A stretch of 5,937 bases of DNA from Solirubrobacterales bacterium (GTDB lineage Bacteria > Actinomycetota > Thermoleophilia > Solirubrobacterales > Solirubrobacteraceae): positions 1 through 5,937 of the forward strand of contig PMKB01000007.1 in assembly GCA_003157595.1 (NCBI GenBank). Reading direction: 5' to 3'. The position numbers were made by a program, and so were the translations under genes. Numbering within the stretch: position 1 is the first letter of the stretch; each line of letters starts with the position of its first letter. Shown piece by piece: positions 1 to 5,149 of the stretch. The notes beneath the pieces were generated by a model. That model saw only the letters and a list, made by a program, of their open reading frames with translations, was not told where the DNA came from and did not search any database.

Positions 1-1871
1 ATGCCCCCGCCAACAAGCTGGCCCGTGTGCTGAACTCACCGGCCGTCAAGCGCGTGCTGCTGAACGACTCGCTGCGGATCGACTTCGACGCGCTGATCGA
101 GCGCCGCGAGGTCCTGATCGTGCGCGGCGCGCTCGGCGAGATCGGGGCGGGCAACGTCGCGGTGCTGATGCAGCTCCTGCTTGGAATGCTGGATGGCGCG
201 CTGAGCCGCGTGCAGGATCGCCGCGCGGGCATCGATCGGCGAGCGGTGGCGCTGAAGGTCGACGAGGCGCCGCTGGCGATCAACGCGGCGTTCGCGCAGA
301 CGCTGGCACTGAAGCGCTCGGCCGGCCTCGAGACCGTGGCCTGCTGGCAGACCGACGCGCAGTGGGAGCCGGAGCTGCGCGATCAGCTCGACGCGCTGTT
401 CGCACACCGCGTGCTGTTCGCGACGGCCTCCGCGACCGACGCCCGAAGCGTCTCCGCGCTGCTGATGTCCGAGTTCTCCGACCAGATCAGGGGCGGCGAT
501 GAGCAGCTGGCGAGACTTTTCTCCCCGGACGTTCGGCTGCACCTCCCGCGCCACACCGCGCTCGCCAGCTGGACCACGCCAGGCGGCCGCGAGCGGCCGT
601 TCATCGCCACGACGATCCCGCTCGCGCTGGACCGTGAGCGGATCGACTGGCACACGCGCGCCCAGCACGCGCGGGGTGGGCGCGAGCTGCGCGATCCGGC
701 GCCGCCGCCCGATCCGTTCGCCCGCTCGCCGGCACCGATCGCGCCGCGGTCGCCCTCCGCGACCGCGCCGTCGGGGGCGACTGCATTGGCGCGGTCGCCG
801 TCTGGACCGCCGCCTGCGAGCTACGGCGAGTTGCTGGCGCTGGACGGGGCGGCTCGCATGCGGCTGCTTGCGGTGCCGGCGCCGGCGCGCACCGGGCGGC
901 TTGCCCCCTCCGACCGGGAGCTGCTCGTCTGGCTTGCCGGCGCGCGCTGCGCGCTCACCAGTCAGATTCACCGCCGTCTGCATCCGGCGCGTTCACTGAG
1001 CGTCACGCAGCGCCAGCTCAAGCGCCTGGCGGACGCCGGCCTGCTCGCGCGCTTCCAGCTGCACCGCGACGACGGCGGCGGGATTCCGCTCTGCTGCGCG
1101 CTCACGCAGGCGGCCATCGAGCTGCTCGGCCTGCAGGCCCGGCGCGCGCCCGAACTGCGCGAGGACGCGCTGGACGGCCTGCGCAGCGATGTGCACCTCG
1201 TTGGCTGGCTGCTCGCGCTCGAGGCTCGCGCGGGCGGGGCGCTGGTCGAGGTGCTCGGCCCGGGACGGGCGGCGATCGTGCCCGGCGCGCGCGAGCCGAG
1301 CGGTCTCGAGCTCGGCGCGGGGCTGCGCGCTCGAGACTTTCTCGCCAGCGCCCGTGACGGCTCGCGGGCACCGGCCGAGCGTTTCGCCGCCGTGCGTCCG
1401 AGCGCGGTCGCCAGCCTCAGACCGGCCGGCGGGCCAATCGAGCGCCTGGGCGATCTGCTCGTCGTGGCGGACGCCGGCGATTCGCCGGCGTGGCTCGAGG
1501 CCTACGACCACCTGCTGGGCGGCTGGTGGCGGTCGGTCGAGCGCTACCGCCGTGCCGGCGTCCCGCCGACGGTGGTCATCGTCTGCGCCGATCACACACA
1601 GGCGCTCGGGCGCGTGAGCGCGGCCGATGCGGTGCTGTCGGCCACGCTCGCGCAGATCGGCGTGGAACCGGCGGCATGGCAACGGGGCGGGCGCGCGGGC
1701 ATCCACTTCGTCGCCGAGGAGGATCTGCACCGCGGCCTGCTGCACGCCTGGCGGGTGCCGCCGCTGCCGCCGTCGCTGCGCGGCGAGGTGGCGTGCGAGC
1801 CGTTGCGTGTGCCGTTTGTGCAGTTGCCCTCGGACGTGAGCCCGGGAGCCGCGAAGGCGCCCTGGCGCTGA
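1..1871 (+). CDS. HerA/TraG-like conjugation ATPase (C-terminal half) fused to a replication-relaxation winged-helix module; 5' partial
   Basis: The reading frame is open from the first full codon (nt 3) to TGA at 1869-1871, so the gene starts before the window. The GTG at nt 27 is inside the ATPase domain and has no ribosome site. Residues below count from nt 3. Residues ~5-230 match the C-terminal half of a TraG/TraD/HerA-type DNA-pumping ATPase: the NKLARVL segment, a 'LIVRGALGEIGAGN' strand, a Walker B-like VDE (D87, E88) and a sensor-like WQT (Q116) where relatives have ATQ. The Walker A loop must lie upstream. Residues ~230-275 are a Pro/Ser/Ala-rich linker. Residues ~297-385 form a winged helix (ALTSQIHRRL, RQLKRLADAGLL, then ALTQAAIELL) typical of the replication-relaxation family (Pfam Replic_Relax). 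The rest resembles that family's C-terminal domain, but its site looks degenerate (RPS at 465-467, VVAD at 487-490). The role is inferred to be DNA handling during conjugation. The ATPase could instead be a HerA-like helicase with another job. Confidence 0.75.
   Translation, partial: APANKLARVLNSPAVKRVLLNDSLRIDFDALIERREVLIVRGALGEIGAGNVAVLMQLLLGMLDGALSRVQDRRAGIDRRAVALKVDEAPLAINAAFAQTLALKRSAGLETVACWQTDAQWEPELRDQLDALFAHRVLFATASATDARSVSALLMSEFSDQIRGGDEQLARLFSPDVRLHLPRHTALASWTTPGGRERPFIATTIPLALDRERIDWHTRAQHARGGRELRDPAPPPDPFARSPAPIAPRSPSATAPSGATALARSPSGPPPASYGELLALDGAARMRLLAVPAPARTGRLAPSDRELLVWLAGARCALTSQIHRRLHPARSLSVTQRQLKRLADAGLLARFQLHRDDGGGIPLCCALTQAAIELLGLQARRAPELREDALDGLRSDVHLVGWLLALEARAGGALVEVLGPGRAAIVPGAREPSGLELGAGLRARDFLASARDGSRAPAERFAAVRPSAVASLRPAGGPIERLGDLLVVADAGDSPAWLEAYDHLLGGWWRSVERYRRAGVPPTVVIVCADHTQALGRVSAADAVLSATLAQIGVEPAAWQRGGRAGIHFVAEEDLHRGLLHAWRVPPLPPSLRGEVACEPLRVPFVQLPSDVSPGAAKAPWR
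745..767. repeat. Perfect 9-bp inverted repeat in the linker-coding region
   Basis: CGCGGTCGC (745-753) and GCGACCGCG (759-767) are exact reverse complements separated by CCTCC. The sequence CGCGGTCGCC also recurs as a direct copy at 790-799. Both lie in the part of the first gene that encodes the Pro/Ser/Ala linker, where the protein repeats an RSPS motif. Linkers are free to drift, so this may be only slippage or codon bias in GC-rich DNA. It could also form an RNA hairpin within the message. Confidence 0.45.
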
Positions 1872-1900
1872 ACGCAGTCGCCCCCGCCGAGGACGCTTCG

Positions 1901-1926
1901 CCGACGCAGCGGCTCGCTAGCGTCGG
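1901..1926 (+). terminator. Terminator-like hairpin after the ATPase fusion gene
   Basis: CCGACGCAGC (1901-1910) pairs with GCT-GCGTCGG (1916-1926) around a GGCTC loop. This gives a 10-bp GC-rich stem with one bulged A at 1919. A short TTTT run follows at 1934-1937, eight or so bases after the stem. It starts 30 nt after the stop codon of the first gene, where a terminator would be expected. The T-run is short and displaced, so it may only slow transcription, or help Rho, instead of acting as a full intrinsic terminator. Confidence 0.4.
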
Positions 1927-2021
1927 GCACCCCTTTTCCTTCACGTCGCCGCTCCCCAGTCCCCTCGTCCTTCCACCGCCCCGGACGCGCCTCGCGCGCC
2001 GCCCCACCCGCAGCTCGCGAC

Positions 2022-2157
2022 GCTCGCCGTCAACCGCACCGTCCAGCCGCGCGCCGCTTCTGCGCATTCAAGGTCTCGGCTCGTCGTCAACCGCACCGTC
2101 CGGCCGTTCGCCGCTTCTGCCTTCGCTCGCCGTCAACCGCAATTTCCAGCCGCTCGT
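2022..2157. repeat. Three direct repeats (about 42, 42 and 32 nt)
   Basis: Copy 1 (2022-2063) and copy 2 (2079-2120) match at 38 of 42 positions. Copy 3 (2125-~2157) matches copy 1 at 28 of its first 32 positions and then diverges. All share GC-TCG-Y-CGTCAACCGCA at the left end. CGTCAACCGC occurs three times, at 2027, 2084 and 2132. Gaps between copies are 15 and 4 nt, so the period is irregular (57 then 46). The units are not palindromic. They lie 80-215 nt before the start of the next gene. They could be binding sites for a regulator or replication/transfer protein, or a decayed duplication. Confidence 0.7.
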
Positions 2158-2222
2158 CTCACCGCCCGGTCCCTTCCCGCGCCGCCCGTCGGTCAAGGCA
2201 GTACGAAACCGTCGATGTGACT

Positions 2223-2230
2223 GGAGGGAG
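2223..2230 (+). promoter_or_regulatory. Ribosome binding site of the 272-residue protein
   Basis: GGAGGGAG ends 6 nt before ATG 2237. It fixes the start of the gene even though the frame is open for another ~750 nt upstream. Confidence 0.8.
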
Positions 2231-2236
2231 TGCGAG

Positions 2237-3055
2237 ATGACCACGACCGCCTGCGACCGCTATCTGGCCGACGACGAGCCACGCGAGCTGGTGATTCTTG
2301 ACGGCGCCGGCGGATCGCGGCTGCTGGTCGATCGATGCGAGGCCGACGGGGCCGACGCGCGGCTGCTCGCGCACCTCGCAAGCGATGAGCCCGACGCCAA
2401 CGCGTGGCTCGTCTGCCGTGACTTCCTCGCCAACCCCTGGAGAGGGGCGCGTCGCGTGCGGGCCGCCGACTTCGGTGCGCCCGGTGAAGGTGACCAGCGC
2501 TCGGCGGCGAGCGAGAGCTTCCAGCCCGAGGTGCTGACCGACGCCGCCGGCCGGCGGTACTTCCTGCGCGCGAGCGGGTCGCCTGCCGAGCTGCGCTGGC
2601 ACCGCGGGTCCCGCGGGCGCGGCGGCAGCGTGCTGATGCTGAGCGCCCGCGACGTGGTCGGCGCGCTCGAGGCCTATGAGCCGGTCTGCGCGATCACCCG
2701 CGCGGCCGTGGCGCGCTACCGTCGCGACCGCCGCCTGTCCGTGTCGGCGCTGGCGGTCGAGTTGCGCCGGATCGAGGCGAGCCCGATCGTGCTGAACCGC
2801 AGACTGCGCGAGGCGGTGCTCGAGGCGGTCCGCGAGCAGGGCCGCAGCTTCAGCGCGATCGCGATGTCGTGCGGGCGCGTCAAGCACGACCGCCGCGGTA
2901 ACGGCTCCGGCGAGACGAGCTGGCTTGCCCGCCGCGTCGGACTGCTCCCGTCGAGCCCGGGAGCCCGTCCCAACCCGTGGGTGCACAGCGACACGCTTGC
3001 GCTGATCGCACGCGAGGGGCTGGGCATCGCACCGCGTGAGGTCGAGCTGCCCTGA
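2237..3055 (+). CDS. Conserved-looking protein of unknown function with a possible C-terminal HTH
   Basis: This gene encodes 272 residues from ATG 2237, chosen for the GGAGGGAG site 6 nt upstream. I cannot name the family. Residues ~16-80 look like a small alpha/beta unit (RELVILDGAGGSRLLVDR, then LLAHLASDEPDANAWLVC). Residues ~83-132 are variable and charged. Residues ~135-200 are helical. Residues ~200-272 are the most motif-like: SFSAIAMSCGRVKHDRRGN, SGETSWLARRVGL, then WVHSDTLALIAREGLG and REVEL. The SFSAIAM...SWLARRVGL stretch could be a helix-turn-helix DNA-binding unit (inference). There is no signal peptide or membrane segment, so it should be cytoplasmic. It follows the repeat-bearing gap and precedes the receiver-less regulator by a short gap, probably in one transcript. 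A regulatory or accessory role in the conjugative module fits the position but is not proven. Confidence 0.82.
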   Translation: MTTTACDRYLADDEPRELVILDGAGGSRLLVDRCEADGADARLLAHLASDEPDANAWLVCRDFLANPWRGARRVRAADFGAPGEGDQRSAASESFQPEVLTDAAGRRYFLRASGSPAELRWHRGSRGRGGSVLMLSARDVVGALEAYEPVCAITRAAVARYRRDRRLSVSALAVELRRIEASPIVLNRRLREAVLEAVREQGRSFSAIAMSCGRVKHDRRGNGSGETSWLARRVGLLPSSPGARPNPWVHSDTLALIAREGLGIAPREVELP

Positions 3056-3089
3056 GCAGGCTCGAGCAACGGCTCACCCGCGCGCCCGC

Positions 3090-3662
3090 GTGCGGGTGAC
3101 GGCCGCTGGCGATCGCGCGCTGCGTGCCAGGCTCGAACGCGCGCTCGGCGCCCAGGCTGTCGGCTCGGTGATCGTGACCTCCGACCTCGGCGGTCTCGCC
3201 GCTCTGCGGGCCGCGAACCCCCAAGCGGGAGTCGTGATCGTCGCCGTCCGGCGCGCCGAGGTCGCCGCGGCGCTGGACGCCGGTGCCGACGTGGCGCTGG
3301 CGGGGCTGCCGCGCCCGGCCGAGCTGGCGGCCCACATCCGCGGATTCGCGCAGCGGACCGAGGCCCGCTGGATCGTCGGTCCGCTGCTGCTCGACCGCGC
3401 CGCCCGCACGGTGACGGTCGACGGCGCGGCGGTGAGTGTGCCCAGGCGCGAGTTCGCGCTGCTCTGCTGCCTGGCCTCGGCGCCCGGTCGCGTGTTCACC
3501 AAGGCCGAGCTGCTGCGCGGCTGCTGGGACGCCGGCGCCGTGCGCGCTCGCAGCCGCACGCTCGAGCGCCACGCGGCACGGCTGCGCGGGCGGCTCGGAC
3601 GCCACGGTCCGATGCTCGTGACCGTCTGGGGCGTCGGCTACCGCCTCGACGCCACCACCTGA
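3090..3662 (+). CDS. OmpR/PhoB-family winged-helix regulator with a shortened, non-phosphorylatable receiver
   Basis: The protein is 190 residues from GTG 3090. This start makes it begin with the receiver's first strand (MRVTAAGDRALRARLE). GTG 3036, overlapping the previous gene by 20 nt, is the alternative (208 residues). Neither has a good ribosome site. Residues ~1-88 keep the end of a receiver fold (ALDAGADVALAGLPRPAELAAHIRGF), but this part is about 30 residues short. The aspartate expected after the central strand is absent (GVVIVAV), and the usual Lys-Pro is replaced by Leu-Pro at 73-74. Residues ~97-186 are a full trans_reg_C winged helix: GPLLLDRAARTV, VPRREFALLCCLASAPGRVFTKAELL, recognition helix RTLERHAARLRGRLG, and the wing VTVWGVGYRL. 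It should bind DNA, probably as a dimer, without needing a histidine kinase; none is visible. It lies 34 nt after the unknown protein and 75 nt before the coupling protein, so it probably regulates this module (inference). Confidence 0.9.
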   Translation: MRVTAAGDRALRARLERALGAQAVGSVIVTSDLGGLAALRAANPQAGVVIVAVRRAEVAAALDAGADVALAGLPRPAELAAHIRGFAQRTEARWIVGPLLLDRAARTVTVDGAAVSVPRREFALLCCLASAPGRVFTKAELLRGCWDAGAVRARSRTLERHAARLRGRLGRHGPMLVTVWGVGYRLDATT

Positions 3663-3672
3663 AATTTCGCAG

Positions 3673-3692
3673 CGGTGGCTTTCACGCCACCG
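3673..3692 (+). other. Hairpin 1 in the coupling-protein leader
   Basis: CGGTGGC (3673-3679) pairs perfectly with GCCACCG (3686-3692) around a 6-nt TTTCAC loop. It starts 11 nt after the regulator's stop codon. No T-run follows, so it is not a standard intrinsic terminator. It may protect the 3' end of the upstream message. Confidence 0.5.
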
Positions 3693-3701
3693 GTCCATCC
3701 C

Positions 3702-3718
3702 CCGCGGCGGAGCCGCGG
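3702..3718 (+). other. Hairpin 2, just before the coupling-protein ribosome site
   Basis: CCGCGGC (3702-3708) pairs perfectly with GCCGCGG (3712-3718) around a GGA loop. The stem is seven G-C pairs and should be very stable. It ends 7 nt before the ribosome site at 3726. No T-run follows. It could insulate or slow translation of the coupling protein, or mark an RNA processing point. Confidence 0.5.
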
Positions 3719-3725
3719 CATAAAG

Positions 3726-3732
3726 AGAGGAG
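3726..3732 (+). promoter_or_regulatory. Ribosome binding site of the coupling protein
   Basis: AGAGGAG lies 5 nt before GTG 3738. It decides for this start over GTG 3675, which lies inside hairpin 1, has no such site and would add a Pro/Arg-rich, non-homologous-looking N-terminus. Confidence 0.8.
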
Positions 3733-3737
3733 CCGTT

Positions 3738-5129
3738 GTGCTCACCTATTGGAGTGTGCCCGCGTGCGGGCTCGCAGTGCTGCTGTACGTGCGCCTCGCG
3801 CGCATTTCCTGGACGGCCGGACTGGGCTTGGCGCTGCTGGTGGCGCCGTTCGCGGGCTGGCCCGCCTGCGGCTGCGCGATCGGGTCGCTGGTTGCCTGGC
3901 GGCGCGGACCGTGGCCGCGGGCCGTCGCCGGCGCGATCGTGATCGGCTCCGACTCGAGCCGGCGAGCCGTGGCGATCCCGCTCGGATGCGAGAGCGGGAG
4001 CCACACGTTGATCCTCGGCGCGACCGGGTCGGGCAAGACCGTCACCGAGACGCTGATCGTCCAGCGGGCGATCGAGCAGGGCCTCGGTGCGGTGATCGTC
4101 GATCCCAAGGGGGACGCGCTGCTGCGCGAGCACGCGCGCGCCGCCGCGCAGCGCGCCGGGCGCGCCTTTCTCGAGTGGACGCCGGCGGGCCCCAGCACCT
4201 ACAACCCCTACGGACACGGCAGTGCCGGCGAGATCGCCGACAAGGCGCTCGCCGGCGAGCGCTACACCGAGCCGCACTACCTGCGCCAGGCGCAGCGCTA
4301 CCTCGCCCATGCCGTGCGAGCGCTGGAAGCCGTCGGGGAGCGGGCGACGCCGGCCGGGCTGCTGGAGTTGATGGATCCGCGCCGCTTGGAGCTGCTGGCG
4401 CGCCGCGTTCCCGACGAGGTCCACGCTCGCGTGCTGTTCGACTATCTCGACACGCTCGACGCGCGCCAGCGCGGCGGTCTGAGCGGCACGCGCGACCGGC
4501 TCGCGATCCTTGCCGAGTCGGAGCTCGGCCGCTGGCTCGCGCCGCGTGACGGGGCTCCGGCGCTCGATCTGCTGGATGCGGTGCGGGCGCGCTCCGTCAG
4601 CTATTTCTGCCTCGAGGCCGACCGGCTGCCGCTGCTCTCGTCGATGCTGGCGGCGGCGATCGTCGGCGACCTGCTGACCGTGGCGGCGAGCTGCCAGTCG
4701 GCGCCGGTTGCGACGCTCGTGGCGATCGACGAGTTCTCGGCGATCGCGCCGGACGGCGTCGCGCGCCTGTTCGGACGGGCGCGCGCCGCCGGCTTCAGCC
4801 TGCTGCTCGCAACCCAGGAGCTGGCCGACCTGCGCTCCGCGGCGCCCGAGCTGCTCGAACAGGTGCTCGGGAACGTGGAGACGGTCGTGACCCACCGCCA
4901 GAGCGTCCCCGACTCGGCCGATCTGGTCGCGCGGATTGCGGGGACGCGGCCGGCCTGGAGCCACACCGAGCAGCTGACGCACGCCGTCCCGACTGGCCGC
5001 AGCTCGCGCAGCCGATCGCGCGAGTTCGCAATTCACCCGGACGTGATCCGCACGCTCGGGCGCGGCTGCGCCGCCGTCAGCGTTGTGAGCGCCGGGCGCT
5101 GCGCCGTCGTGCGGATCGACCACCCATGA
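3738..5129 (+). CDS. VirD4/TraG-family type IV coupling protein (conjugative DNA-transfer ATPase)
   Basis: This is a complete protein of 463 residues starting at GTG 3738, chosen for the AGAGGAG site 5 nt upstream. Coupling proteins bring the relaxase-DNA complex to the secretion channel and pump DNA using ATP at the inner membrane. Two hydrophobic segments near the N-terminus (~5-21 and ~28-54) should anchor it. The motor follows: Walker A GATGSGKT (94-101, K100), VDPKGD (121-126), WTPAGPSTYNPYGHG (147-161), ERYTEPHYLRQAQRYL (174-189), a helical insert (~190-300), Walker B VAIDEF (D331, E332) and the ATQ sensor (358-360). The C-terminal part after Walker B fits the TraM-recognition/TraG-D region. 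It is shorter than typical VirD4/TraG proteins (about 600-700 residues) and has no long C-terminal tail, so substrate contacts may be made by a partner, such as the winged-helix protein encoded 20 nt downstream (inference). All core ATPase motifs are intact. Confidence 0.93.
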   Translation: MLTYWSVPACGLAVLLYVRLARISWTAGLGLALLVAPFAGWPACGCAIGSLVAWRRGPWPRAVAGAIVIGSDSSRRAVAIPLGCESGSHTLILGATGSGKTVTETLIVQRAIEQGLGAVIVDPKGDALLREHARAAAQRAGRAFLEWTPAGPSTYNPYGHGSAGEIADKALAGERYTEPHYLRQAQRYLAHAVRALEAVGERATPAGLLELMDPRRLELLARRVPDEVHARVLFDYLDTLDARQRGGLSGTRDRLAILAESELGRWLAPRDGAPALDLLDAVRARSVSYFCLEADRLPLLSSMLAAAIVGDLLTVAASCQSAPVATLVAIDEFSAIAPDGVARLFGRARAAGFSLLLATQELADLRSAAPELLEQVLGNVETVVTHRQSVPDSADLVARIAGTRPAWSHTEQLTHAVPTGRSSRSRSREFAIHPDVIRTLGRGCAAVSVVSAGRCAVVRIDHP

Positions 5130-5134
5130 ACCCG

Positions 5135-5141
5135 AAAGGAG
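5135..5141 (+). promoter_or_regulatory. Ribosome binding site of the downstream winged-helix gene
   Basis: AAAGGAG ends 8 nt before ATG 5150. It supports that start over the in-frame ATG 5126, which overlaps the coupling protein's stop codon (ATGA) but has no good site of its own. Confidence 0.8.
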
Positions 5142-5149
5142 ACCTTCTG

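Larger units (their letters stand above)
1872..2236. other. 365-nt non-coding gap, pyrimidine-rich, with direct repeats
   Basis: This is the only stretch over 300 nt without a convincing gene. It contains the hairpin at 1901-1926, then a pyrimidine-rich segment (41 of 50 bases at 1931-1980 are C or T), then three direct repeats (2022-2157), and last the ribosome site of the next gene. One + frame stays open across it, but its translation is just Ser/Pro/Arg-rich, as expected from C-rich DNA, and the downstream ATG at 2237 has a far better ribosome site. I see no clear promoter hexamers. The gap may hold the promoter and operators of the downstream genes, or a cis-acting transfer or replication site. 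Both are inference. Confidence 0.6.

Noticed and set aside
36..983. Open frame on the - strand opposite the first gene
   Set aside because: The translation is Arg/Gln-rich and motif-free, while the + strand shows ATPase motifs.
2022..2157. Repeats considered as a CRISPR array
   Set aside because: The repeats differ in length and sequence, and the gaps are 15 and 4 nt instead of uniform spacers near 30 nt. No cas genes are present.
2161..2222. Possible promoter before the 272-residue protein
   Set aside because: No -35/-10 pair with reasonable spacing could be read, so none is claimed.
1490..2236. Upstream extension of the 272-residue protein in the same frame
   Set aside because: The first part overlaps the ATPase fusion gene and the rest is low-complexity Ser/Pro/Arg. 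ATG 2237 has a strong ribosome site.
3036..3089. GTG 3036 as start of the regulator
   Set aside because: Kept only as an alternative. The added residues precede the first receiver strand, look like frame noise from the overlap, and have no ribosome site at proper spacing.
3675..3737. GTG 3675 as start of the coupling protein
   Set aside because: It lies within a hairpin, lacks a ribosome site and adds a Pro/Arg-rich stretch before the membrane segment. GTG 3738 has AGAGGAG 5 nt upstream.
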